A stretch of DNA of 7,002 bases, from NCBI GenBank assembly GCA_934373375.1, contig CAKROP010000113.1, forward strand, positions 1 through 7,002, given 5' to 3'. The notes beneath the pieces were generated by a model, which was not told the origin of the DNA, ran no database searches, and was given only the letters and a program-made list of their open reading frames with translations. The translations under genes and the position numbers were made by a program. This document shows positions 1 through 6,102 of this stretch, one piece after another (the stretch's first letter is position 1; each line of letters opens with the position of its first letter). Source of the DNA: an uncultured Anaerosacchariphilus sp. GTDB taxonomy: Bacteria; Bacillota; Clostridia; Lachnospirales; Lachnospiraceae.

Positions 1-848
1 CCAAGGGAAAGCATGTGATTGTGGAGACCGCCAGAGGCGTGGAGTACGGATATGTGGTAGTGGGCACCAAAGAGGTGGAGGATAAGAAGATTATCCAGCC
101 CCTGAAGCCGGTCATCCGGATTGCGACCCAGGAGGATGATACAAGAGAGGCGGCCAACCGCTTCAAGGAAAAAGAGGCATTTAAAATCTGCCAGGAAAAG
201 ATTAAGAAGCATGGATTGGAAATGAAGCTGATCCAGGCGGAATATACCTTTGATAATAACAAAGTATTATTTTATTTTACCGCGGACGGACGTATTGATT
301 TCCGTGAGCTGGTCAAGGATCTGGCCAGTGTGTTCCGTACCCGTATTGAGCTGCGGCAGATCGGAGTCCGGGATGAGACTAAGATCTTAGGCGGTATCGG
401 CATCTGCGGCAGACCTCTGTGCTGCCATACCCACCTGTCTGATTTCGTGCCGGTGTCCATCAAGATGGCCAAGGAGCAGAACCTGTCCCTGAACCCTACG
501 AAGATTTCCGGCGTATGCGGCAGACTGATGTGCTGCCTGAAGCATGAGCAGGAGACCTACGAGGAGCTGAACAGCCATTTGCCGGGACTGGGGGATTACG
601 TGACCACAGCCGACGGACTGAAGGGCGAGGTGCAGAGCGTCAACGTGCTGCGCCAGAAGGTAAAGGTCATCGTGACCGTCGAGGGCGACGAGAAGGAGAT
701 CCGGGAATATCCGGTGGAGGAGCTGAAGTTCCGCCCGAGAAGAAAGAAGGGCGATAAGGGCGACAAAGGCGGAGCGGCTGATAAGGAACTGAAGAAGCTG
801 GAGGCCCTGGAAAAGCAGGAGAGGAAATCAAAGCTGGATGACAATTAA
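1..848 (+). CDS. ricT: RicT (YaaT/PSP1 family) regulatory iron-sulfur protein, 5' partial
   Basis: The reading frame is open to the left edge (first whole codon at base 3, reading K-G-K-H before the GTG at 15), so the N-terminus lies outside the window; the GTG at 15 is an internal valine codon, not the start. What remains is a PSP1 domain protein with 281 visible codons; B. subtilis RicT has about 275 residues in all. The signature is two matching cysteine motifs, CGRPLCC (405-425) and CGRLMCC (516-536), separated by the family stretch VSIKMAKEQNLSLNPTKISG. In B. subtilis RicT joins RicA and RicF in a complex with [4Fe-4S] clusters that promotes Spo0A activation through the phosphorelay and acts with RNase Y in mRNA processing; these cysteines are the expected ligands. 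The C-terminal tail (from about base 735) is Lys/Glu-rich and contains GDKGDKGG, probably disordered. The stop overlaps the next gene by 11 bases, so the two are probably translationally coupled. In B. subtilis the homologue yaaT also sits upstream of yabB and yabC. Confidence 0.93.
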   Translation, partial: KGKHVIVETARGVEYGYVVVGTKEVEDKKIIQPLKPVIRIATQEDDTREAANRFKEKEAFKICQEKIKKHGLEMKLIQAEYTFDNNKVLFYFTADGRIDFRELVKDLASVFRTRIELRQIGVRDETKILGGIGICGRPLCCHTHLSDFVPVSIKMAKEQNLSLNPTKISGVCGRLMCCLKHEQETYEELNSHLPGLGDYVTTADGLKGEVQSVNVLRQKVKVIVTVEGDEKEIREYPVEELKFRPRRKKGDKGDKGGAADKELKKLEALEKQERKSKLDDN

Positions 849-1575
849 GTTAAAGGATGGAGAACGGCTGGACGATCTGCAGCGAAACGGCTATCAGATT
901 ATCCAGAATCCGAGTAAGTTTTGTTTTGGCATGGATGCGGTGCTGCTGTCCGGGTTCGCGAAGGTGAAGTCGGGTGAGCGGGCGCTTGATCTGGGAACCG
1001 GCACGGGGATAATACCGATTCTGCTTCGGGGCAAGACACCGGGGCGTGATTTTACCGGGCTGGAGATTCAGGAAGAGAGCGCGGATATGGCCAGGCGAAG
1101 CGTGGAGTTAAATGATCTTTCGGATTCCGTTTCCATTATCCAGGGTGATATAAAGGAAGCGGCTTCGATCTTCGGGGCGGCTTCTTTTGATGTGGTGACC
1201 TGCAATCCGCCGTACATGACGGGCAGTCACGGCATCGTGAATCCGGAGCTGCCCAAAGCCATCGCGCGCCATGAGATTCTGTGCAGCTTCGAGGATGTGG
1301 CCAGGGAGGCGGCGAAGGTGCTGCGGCCCGGCGGACGCTTTTATCTGGTACACAGACCCTTTCGGCTTGCGGAAATTATAACTACACTGGTGAAGTATAA
1401 GCTGGAGCCCAAACGGATGCAGTTAGTCTATCCTTACGTGGACAAGGAGCCCAATATGATGCTTCTGGAGGCCTGCCGGGGCGGGCGCTCCCGGATGACT
1501 GTGGAGAAGCCGCTGATTGTATACAGGGAGCCAGGCGTCTATATGGATGAGATTTACGATATTTACGGGTATTAA
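838..1575 (+). CDS. trmN6: tRNA1(Val) adenine-37 N6-methyltransferase family (TrmN6/YabB)
   Basis: A class I SAM-dependent methyltransferase of 245 residues, the usual family size. Residues 28-37 (FCFGMDAVLL) match the F-x-F-G-x-D-A-V-L-L block typical of YabB/YfiC proteins. Motif I, LDLGTGTGI (50-58), is the SAM-binding glycine loop; E76 is the likely acidic residue that holds the ribose; NPPY (123-126) is the motif IV catalytic tetrapeptide of enzymes that methylate exocyclic amines of adenine. The E. coli relative YfiC makes m6A37 in tRNA1(Val); the exact tRNA here is inferred by family. The ATG lies inside the end of ricT, with AGGAGAGG at 817-824 about 13 bases upstream, so coupling to ricT translation is likely. 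The rsmI gene follows after 9 bases. The B. subtilis genes yabA and yazA, which lie in this cluster there, are absent from these junctions. Confidence 0.93.
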   Translation: MTIKLKDGERLDDLQRNGYQIIQNPSKFCFGMDAVLLSGFAKVKSGERALDLGTGTGIIPILLRGKTPGRDFTGLEIQEESADMARRSVELNDLSDSVSIIQGDIKEAASIFGAASFDVVTCNPPYMTGSHGIVNPELPKAIARHEILCSFEDVAREAAKVLRPGGRFYLVHRPFRLAEIITTLVKYKLEPKRMQLVYPYVDKEPNMMLLEACRGGRSRMTVEKPLIVYREPGVYMDEIYDIYGY

Positions 1576-1580
1576 GGAGA
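1574..1580 (+). promoter_or_regulatory. Ribosome binding site of rsmI overlapping the trmN6 stop
   Basis: AAGGAGA starts within the TAA stop of trmN6 (1573-1575) and sits 4 bases before the ATG at 1585. It fixes the start of rsmI and suggests that ribosomes finishing trmN6 can reinitiate on rsmI. Confidence 0.85.
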
Positions 1581-1584
1581 AAAG

Positions 1585-2436
1585 ATGCAGGGAACGTTAT
1601 ATCTGTGCGCCACCCCGATCGGCAATCTGGAGGATATCACCTTTCGGGTGCTGCGTATCTTAAAAGAGGTGGATGTGATTGCGGCGGAGGATACCCGCAA
1701 CAGCATCAAGCTTCTGAATCATTTTGAAATTCATACGCCCATGACCAGCTATCATGAGTACAATAAGTTCGACAAAGGCCGGGAGCTGGTGGAGCAGCTG
1801 CGGGCGGGCAAAAATATTGCGTTGATCACGGACGCCGGCATGCCGGGTATCTCGGATCCGGGCGAGGAGCTGGTGAAAATGTGCGCGGAGGCAGGTATTA
1901 CCGTAACGGTGCTGCCGGGAGCCTGCGCCTGTGTGACGGCGCTGACGCTGTCGGGACTGGGGACGCGGAGATTTGCTTTTGAGGCCTTTCTGCCGTCGGA
2001 TAAGAAGGAGCGTCAGAGTGTGCTGGAGGAGCTGAAAAGCGAGACGCGGACGATGATTATCTATGAAGCGCCCCATCGGCTGCGGAAGACTCTCGGGGAG
2101 CTTCGCGATACCCTGGGAAATCGGCGGATCTCGGTATGCCGGGAGCTGACAAAGAAGCATGAGACCATTTTCCGGACAGATCTGGAGGCAGCCATCCGCC
2201 ACTATGAGGCGGAGGCGCCCAGAGGCGAGTGCGTGCTGGTTATTGAGGGTCGGAGCCGGGAAGAAATGGAAAAAGAGAAGCAGGAGGCCTGGGAGCAGAT
2301 GACCATTGCCGAGCACGTGGCGCTGTATGAGCAGCAGGGCGTCCTGCGCAAAGAGGCCATGCGGCTGGCGGCCAAGGACCGGGGCGTGTCCAAGCGGGAT
2401 ATTTATCAGGCGCTGCTGGAAGATAGCGATAACTAA
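1585..2436 (+). CDS. rsmI: 16S rRNA (cytidine-1402 2'-O)-methyltransferase RsmI
   Basis: RsmI adds the ribose methyl of C1402 in the 16S rRNA decoding centre, working with RsmH, which methylates the base. The 283-residue protein has a full tetrapyrrole methylase-type fold: ATPIGNLEDIT (9-19), AAEDTR (33-38), ALITDAGMPGISDPG (79-93), a glycine loop at 111-120, and FAFEAFLP (130-137). The C-terminal part (about 238-280, MTIAEHVALYEQQG to the KRDIYQALLE segment) is the small helical RsmI C-terminal domain. The usual PGPSA of the glycine loop reads PGACA here (111-115); the rest is canonical, so I expect an active enzyme. It is the last gene of the ricT-trmN6-rsmI operon and is followed 13 bases later by a hairpin terminator. 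The B. subtilis homologue yabC is placed the same way, upstream of a convergent abrB. Confidence 0.96.
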   Translation: MQGTLYLCATPIGNLEDITFRVLRILKEVDVIAAEDTRNSIKLLNHFEIHTPMTSYHEYNKFDKGRELVEQLRAGKNIALITDAGMPGISDPGEELVKMCAEAGITVTVLPGACACVTALTLSGLGTRRFAFEAFLPSDKKERQSVLEELKSETRTMIIYEAPHRLRKTLGELRDTLGNRRISVCRELTKKHETIFRTDLEAAIRHYEAEAPRGECVLVIEGRSREEMEKEKQEAWEQMTIAEHVALYEQQGVLRKEAMRLAAKDRGVSKRDIYQALLEDSDN

Positions 2437-2449
2437 TCGGACAAAATAA

Positions 2450-2485
2450 AAAAACCGGGGACCCATCATTGGGCTTCCGGTTTTT
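2450..2485. terminator. Bidirectional rho-independent terminator between rsmI and abrB
   Basis: AAAAACCGG (2450-2458) pairs fully with CCGGTTTTT (2477-2485). The stem continues inward through two G-T wobbles and one A/C mismatch to CCCA (2462-2465) pairing with TGGG (2470-2473) around a TCAT loop. The right arm ends in a T-run on the plus strand and the left arm gives a T-run on the minus strand, so one structure can stop both rsmI and abrB transcription. Confidence 0.9.
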
Positions 2486-2503
2486 GTTAGCCGATAAATA
2501 TTA

Positions 2504-2758
2504 TTAGATCAAGTTGGCTTTTTTCGCCAATTCTTCAATTGACTTTTTGGAAACCATTTTACCATGGAATTCAATAAGATCATCTCGGTCTCCTGTGAAA
2601 ATATCCGTCGGTGCATACTTTTTTAAAATAATTTTGTCATCTTCAACATAGATCTCGAGAGAATCGCGTTCTTCAATTCCGAATACTTTTCGTAATTCCA
2701 TAGGAAGCGTGATACGTCCGAGTTCATCCAGTCTTCTGACCACTCCGGTGTTCTTCAT
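2504..2758 (-). CDS. abrB: AbrB-type transition-state regulator
   Basis: An 84-residue DNA-binding protein. Its first 45 residues are a full AbrB swapped-hairpin domain: MKNTGVVRRLDELGRITLP, then ELRKVFGI, then LEIYVEDDKIILKKY, very close to B. subtilis AbrB. The DNA-contacting basic positions R8, R15, R23 and K24 (Arg in B. subtilis) are kept. The C-terminal half is shorter than in Bacillus (about 96 residues there), lacks cysteine, and ends VSKKSIEELAKKANLI; this part mediates tetramer formation in Bacillus. It is too short for SpoVT, which carries a GAF domain. AbrB represses stationary-phase and sporulation genes during growth and is itself repressed by Spo0A~P and autoregulated in B. subtilis. 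The gene is convergent to rsmI and divergent from spmA, ends in tandem TAA stops (2501-2506), and looks more AT-rich than its neighbours. The start is fixed by AAGGAGGAG at 2764-2772. Confidence 0.95.
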   Translation of the reverse strand: MKNTGVVRRLDELGRITLPMELRKVFGIEERDSLEIYVEDDKIILKKYAPTDIFTGDRDDLIEFHGKMVSKKSIEELAKKANLI

Positions 2759-2763
2759 TGCTT

Positions 2764-2772
2764 CTCCTCCTT
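2764..2772 (-). promoter_or_regulatory. Strong ribosome binding site of abrB
   Basis: On the minus strand AAGGAGGAG lies 5 bases before the ATG at 2758. It is nearly a full anti-Shine-Dalgarno match and suggests efficient translation. Confidence 0.85.
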
Positions 2773-2790
2773 AATTTAATGGTAACACTT

Positions 2791-2828
2791 GATTCCAACA
2801 TTATAACAAAAAAACCATAAGATTCCAA
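2791..2828. repeat. Paired 8-bp direct repeat GATTCCAA bracketing the abrB promoter
   Basis: GATTCCAA occurs at 2791-2798 and 2821-2828, exactly 30 bases apart, or about three helical turns, so both copies face the same side of DNA. One covers the -35 box, the other the predicted start of abrB. On the minus strand each reads TTGGAATC and contains TGGAA, a match to the TGGNA box I recall for B. subtilis AbrB from in vitro selection. A role as operator for AbrB itself is inferred. Confidence 0.5.
2800..2828 (-). promoter_or_regulatory. Sigma-A promoter of abrB
   Basis: Reading the minus strand, TTGGAA (2823-2828) is followed by exactly 17 bases and then a perfect TATAAT (2800-2805). The expected transcription start is near 2793, giving a leader of roughly 35 bases that includes the strong ribosome binding site. 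The -35 box lies inside an 8-base direct repeat whose second copy falls at the start point. Confidence 0.85.
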
Positions 2829-2905
2829 TAGGAAAATACATTTCTTAATGATATTTTAATGAATAAATTGCTAAAAAATCATAAAAAAAGGATAAAATAA
2901 AAAAA

Positions 2906-2920
2906 ATTTGGGACCGAAAT
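2906..2920. repeat. Imperfect 15-bp palindrome upstream of spmA
   Basis: ATTT-G-GG-A-CC-G-AAAT is symmetric except for the G/G pair at positions 5 and 11 and the centre base. It lies about 75 bases before the spmA start, and its left part contains TGGGA, which fits TGGNA. It could be a dimeric regulator site; no binding factor can be named with certainty. Confidence 0.4.
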
Positions 2921-2937
2921 CAAGAAAAGCAAAGAAA

Positions 2938-2953
2938 TTTCCATAAATGGAAA
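2938..2953. repeat. 16-bp palindrome TTTCCAT-AA-ATGGAAA upstream of spmA
   Basis: Two perfect 7-base arms flank an AA centre, ending 39 bases before the spmA ATG. Seen as boxes it is TTCCA-4 bases-TGGAA, that is, two TGGNA boxes in inverted orientation with 4-base spacing. There is no T-run after it, so it is more likely a protein binding site than a terminator. Confidence 0.5.
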
Positions 2954-2992
2954 GTTTGGGTAATATATTGATAAAAAACGGGAGAAGATGCC

Positions 2993-3595
2993 ATGCTGAA
3001 TTATCTTTGGGCGGCCATGCTGATGCTGGGAATTGTTTACGGAGCCTTGCAGGGGAGACTGCCGGAATTGACGGAAGCGGCGCTGGAATCGGCAGGCGAG
3101 GCAGTAACGCTGTGTATCACCATGGCAGGAATTATGGCATTGTGGGTGGGATTGATGGAAATTGCCCAGAGGAGCGACGTCATAAGGCGGGCGTCCCGGG
3201 CGATTGCCCCTTTTATGAACGTTATGTTTCCAAGACTGCCCAGGGAGCACCCGGCGCGGGAATATATCACCACCAATGTGATTGCCAATATCTTTGGGCT
3301 TGGCTGGGCAGCGACGCCGGCGGGACTGAGGGCCATGGAGGCGCTGGGCGATCTGGAGGAGGAACGACGGAAGACCGGACAGCAGGCGCAGAAAAAAGGG
3401 ACGGCCAGCAACGAAATGTGTACCTTTCTGGTGCTGAATATCGCGTCCCTGCAGTTGATTCCGGTGAATATTATCGCATACCGGAGTCAGTACGGCAGTG
3501 TGAACCCGGCGGCGATTCTGGCGCCGTCTCTGGTGGCGACACTGATCAGCGCCGTGGCGGCGGCAGTATTCTGTAAGCTGATGGACAGGGGGTGA
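2993..3595 (+). CDS. spmA: Spore maturation protein SpmA
   Basis: A 200-residue integral membrane protein of the nucleoside-recognition (Gate) domain family, close in length to B. subtilis SpmA (about 196). Hydrophobic segments lie at about 3-20, 38-57, 93-112, 142-163 and 172-194, with a highly charged loop at 117-136. Family-typical stretches include ITMAGIMALWVGLMEIA (42-58), ITTNVIANIFGLGWAATP (92-109) and FLVLNIASLQLIPVNIIAYR (145-164). In Bacillus and Clostridium, SpmA and SpmB are needed for normal spore core dehydration and heat resistance; the transported substrate, if any, is unknown. The start at 2993 is preferred because GGGAGA (2980-2985) stands 7 bases upstream; the ATG at 2988 opens only a three-codon frame. 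The gene is divergent from abrB and followed after 4 bases by spmB. In B. subtilis spmAB is sigma-E controlled; no clear sigma-E promoter is visible here. Confidence 0.94.
   Translation: MLNYLWAAMLMLGIVYGALQGRLPELTEAALESAGEAVTLCITMAGIMALWVGLMEIAQRSDVIRRASRAIAPFMNVMFPRLPREHPAREYITTNVIANIFGLGWAATPAGLRAMEALGDLEEERRKTGQQAQKKGTASNEMCTFLVLNIASLQLIPVNIIAYRSQYGSVNPAAILAPSLVATLISAVAAAVFCKLMDRG
3587..3595 (+). promoter_or_regulatory. Ribosome binding site of spmB overlapping the spmA stop
   Basis: AGGGGGTGA is one base different from AGGAGGTGA, and its last three bases are the spmA stop. It is followed by the spmB ATG at 3600, which points to coupled and roughly equal synthesis of SpmA and SpmB. Confidence 0.75.
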
Positions 3596-3599
3596 GAAA

Positions 3600-4139
3600 A
3601 TGATACGGATCATGCTCTACATATCGGATCTTATTGTGCCCTTTCTGATTTTTTATGTGGTGGCGGAGGGGCTGGCCGCGAAGCGGCCGGTGTACGATGA
3701 TTTTGTAAAAGGGGCAAAGGACGGACTGAAGACGGTGGTGCAGATTCTGCCGACACTGGTGGGGTTGATGGTGGCTGTCGGAGTACTGCGGGCTTCCGGC
3801 TTCCTGGATTTCCTGGCGGGTTTGCTGGGCGGTCTGACGGAAAAGGTGCATTTCCCGTCGGAGCTTCTGCCGCTGGCTATCGTGCGGATGTTCTCTGCTT
3901 CGGCGGCCACAGGGCTGGCGCTGGATATTTTTAAGGAGTACGGTACGGATAGCTATGTGGGGCTGGCGGCGTCCATTATGATGGGGTGCACGGAGACGGT
4001 CTTCTATACTATGAGCATCTATTTTATGGCAGCGAAGGTGAAGAAAACCCGCTACACGCTGCCGGGGGCGCTGCTGGCAACGGTGGCGGGGATCGCGGTC
4101 AGTGTGTGGCTGGCGGGAAAAATGGCATTTAACAGTTAG
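3600..4139 (+). CDS. spmB: Spore maturation protein SpmB
   Basis: A 179-residue membrane protein, about the same size as B. subtilis SpmB, and the partner of SpmA in the same operon. It belongs to the same Gate/nucleoside-recognition family. Hydrophobic segments are at about 4-22, 47-79, 88-110, 120-145 and 154-175. Family hallmarks are VYDDFVKGAKDGLKTVVQIL (31-50), LVGLMVAVGVLRASG (53-67), LPLAIVRMFSASAATG (90-105) and the segment SIMMGCTETVFYTMSIYF (125-142), matching the QGSTDTTFYVLTVYF-like region of the Bacillus protein. It should act in the developing spore membranes during core dehydration. The gene ends only 6 bases from the stop of the convergent DUF885 gene and no terminator is visible there, so its transcript probably runs antisense into that gene. 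Confidence 0.94.
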   Translation: MIRIMLYISDLIVPFLIFYVVAEGLAAKRPVYDDFVKGAKDGLKTVVQILPTLVGLMVAVGVLRASGFLDFLAGLLGGLTEKVHFPSELLPLAIVRMFSASAATGLALDIFKEYGTDSYVGLAASIMMGCTETVFYTMSIYFMAAKVKKTRYTLPGALLATVAGIAVSVWLAGKMAFNS

Positions 4140-4145
4140 ATAAGA

Positions 4146-6074
4146 CTAATCCGTAGCTGTCCAGGCGGGCAGGTAAGAGTGGAGAATGGAAAAAGGAGCG
4201 GGGCCGGTGCGGAGCAGGTAGCTGTGGAAATCCTTCAGTGAAAACTGTGCGCCAAGGGTAGCTTCCGCTTCTTTTTTCAGTTCCAGAATTTCCACGGCGC
4301 CCAGATAATATTTCAGGTAATTGGCGGGATCCTGCCGGATGGCCTGGTAGATTTCAGCAAGGGCATCGGCGTCGGTGATGCCGTAGCCGTTCCAGAAGGA
4401 ATTCATTTCCGCAGGGGTCCAGCCTTCATAGTGGATGCCCACGTCCGAGCGGGCATAGAGGCCCAGCAGGAAGAAGGAGTTGGCGGCTAAGAGGTCGGCC
4501 ATATCCGGATCCAGACCGGCATAGCGGTAGGACAGGCGTTCTGCGTAGGTGGCCCAGCCTTCCACGAAGCCGCCAAAATAGAAGAGGCTGCGGACCGGGT
4601 GCTGCGGAGAGGTCTGCTCGGAGAGTGTCTGGTAGAGATGACCGGGGAAGCCTTCATGGGCCAGGGTGGTGAAAAGGGTCAGCGGGTCATAGTCAGCAGC
4701 AGGATTGATGTAGATGACATGGTCCCGCATGGCGTCCAGGGGCGGCGTCAGGTAGAAGGCAGGGCTCGTATGTTCCTGCAGGGACGGGGAGACAGACTTG
4801 ACGGAAATGGGAATAGAGGAGGCGGAATTGTCGGTATCCGCGCCAGTATGGGCATTTGCATCGGCGGCAGGAAAATCAGCCTGCATCCGGGCTTGCAGCT
4901 CTACGAGAATCTGCTCCGGTTCCCGGACCGTGGTGGTGCGGGGAATATCCGTCAGCAGCTCCGGACGGTTTTTGACCAGATCAGCCATCTGACGCACATC
5001 AGTCAGGAGCTGGCGGTCGATGAGATCGCGGATTTCGGGCAGGGTGCGGCCGGAGCCGACCACAGCGTCTATAAGAGCCTGATAGTAGGCGCGGCCTTCC
5101 GGGTAGTGGGCCAGGCCCCGAGGGTTCGTACCGGAGCCCTTCAGGGAAGAAAGGGTTTTGATTAGGTGAGCGTAGGCAGGGAAAACGTGTGCTTCGAGCA
5201 TCTGCTGGTTGAGGTTTACATAATATGAGTACTGGCGGTCAGAAAGATGGATCTTCTGAGAAAGTTCCATAAGACGTTCGGAGAAGCTGGCTGCCAAAAA
5301 ATGTTTGATGACTGCCTCGGAGCCTTCCTCAGGTGTGCCGAGGATCTCATTGGAACTTTGGACAGAGTCAATATCGGTGGCGGCTATGTTTTCAGGCTTG
5401 TTCTGATTTATATTACTTTGGTTGGTGTTGTTGAATTGTATCCCATTTAGAAAATCCCGGCATCCCGCAATCACCGCGTCGGCGCTTTCATCCGTCATAA
5501 AAAGCCCGGCCTGAGCCTTCTCCTTTTCATATTCGCACAATTCCGCAAAATACGCGTCCGTCTTCGCCAGCAGCCGCAGGTAGACGTCTACATCTTCTTC
5601 CGAATCAAACGCATACTCTGCCAGCAGTACAGGAAGCTGCACCTGTACGCCCAGCAAGGGACTGAAAACTTCTTCATAATAAGGAAAATGAAGCAGTGCA
5701 AGCTCCCGGGGAATCTGCGTGTTCAGAATGTCCCACTCCAATTGGTTGACATAAGAAAGCTCGCTTTGCGGAAATTCTGACAGGGCAGCGAATGCATTTT
5801 CCAGGGCGGCAGCTGATTGGGCTTTGGACTCCTCCGAGTAAGAGCCATAGGAAATCGGAAATTTACGAATCCCGTAAGCTGCCGGATCAGCCAACGTATA
5901 ATGAAGCGTCAGCGTGCTGCCCGTGACAGACTCCCGGAACAGGTCGGCGGTGAAGGCCTCGAAGGCCGCGTCAGAGGAAGCTGTGTCCGCACTGTGCAGA
6001 CAGGAGCGGGTGAGAAGCAGAGCCGCTGTTAAAAACGTGGAAAGGAAAAGGATAAAGAGGAAGGATTTTTTCAT
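4146..6074 (-). CDS. DUF885-family predicted zinc metallopeptidase, exported
   Basis: The frame is open from 6182, but I choose the ATG at 6074 (642 residues): it begins MKKSFLFILFLSTFLTAALL, a classic signal sequence, with GGTGG upstream, whereas the longer start has an odd 36-residue lead and a poor ribosome site. C25 follows TRS, not a good lipobox, so secreted or membrane-anchored is more likely than lipoprotein. The C-terminal half has the DUF885 active site: HEGFPGH (473-479), an HExxxGH zinc site, and EGWATYAE (505-512), whose glutamate is the likely third ligand. The end also fits the family: EILELKKEAEATLG (595-608) and SLKDFHSYLLRTGPAPF (612-628). Substrate is unknown; a peptidase outside the membrane is inferred. 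Two low-complexity stretches, about 214-254 (Asn/Gln/Ser-rich) and 402-433 (Ala/Asp/Ser-rich), look like flexible insertions. It is a lone gene between spmB and the HTH-AAA gene. Confidence 0.88.
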   Translation of the reverse strand: MKKSFLFILFLSTFLTAALLLTRSCLHSADTASSDAAFEAFTADLFRESVTGSTLTLHYTLADPAAYGIRKFPISYGSYSEESKAQSAAALENAFAALSEFPQSELSYVNQLEWDILNTQIPRELALLHFPYYEEVFSPLLGVQVQLPVLLAEYAFDSEEDVDVYLRLLAKTDAYFAELCEYEKEKAQAGLFMTDESADAVIAGCRDFLNGIQFNNTNQSNINQNKPENIAATDIDSVQSSNEILGTPEEGSEAVIKHFLAASFSERLMELSQKIHLSDRQYSYYVNLNQQMLEAHVFPAYAHLIKTLSSLKGSGTNPRGLAHYPEGRAYYQALIDAVVGSGRTLPEIRDLIDRQLLTDVRQMADLVKNRPELLTDIPRTTTVREPEQILVELQARMQADFPAADANAHTGADTDNSASSIPISVKSVSPSLQEHTSPAFYLTPPLDAMRDHVIYINPAADYDPLTLFTTLAHEGFPGHLYQTLSEQTSPQHPVRSLFYFGGFVEGWATYAERLSYRYAGLDPDMADLLAANSFFLLGLYARSDVGIHYEGWTPAEMNSFWNGYGITDADALAEIYQAIRQDPANYLKYYLGAVEILELKKEAEATLGAQFSLKDFHSYLLRTGPAPFSILHSYLPAWTATD

Positions 6075-6102
6075 GGGAAACCACCGAAGTAACTCTTGCT
6101 GT

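Noticed and set aside
744..775. Collagen-like GDKGDKGG repeat in the RicT tail
   Set aside because: Only two units; it looks like part of a charged disordered tail rather than a real collagen repeat.
1660..2469. 269-residue minus-strand frame opposite rsmI
   Set aside because: It is a shadow of a clear rsmI gene, rich in His, Arg and Pro from antisense codons, with no recognisable domain and an end that runs through the terminator.
2870..2899. Possible sigma-F-like promoter before spmA (GCTAA, 15 bases, GGATAAAATA)
   Set aside because: Partial matches to degenerate consensus in an A-rich stretch are expected by chance, and the site lies about 95 bases before the gene; not strong enough to annotate.
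2947..3576. 209-residue plus-strand frame overlapping spmA
   Set aside because: Its Gly-rich composition without hydrophobic segments is that of an out-of-frame reading of spmA, and it has no ribosome binding site.
4119..4149. Short inverted repeats near the spmB stop (AAATGGCATTT and TTAG-6-CTAA)
   Set aside because: Arms are only 4-5 bases and AT-rich, one has a single-base loop, and no T-run follows, so they are not terminators.
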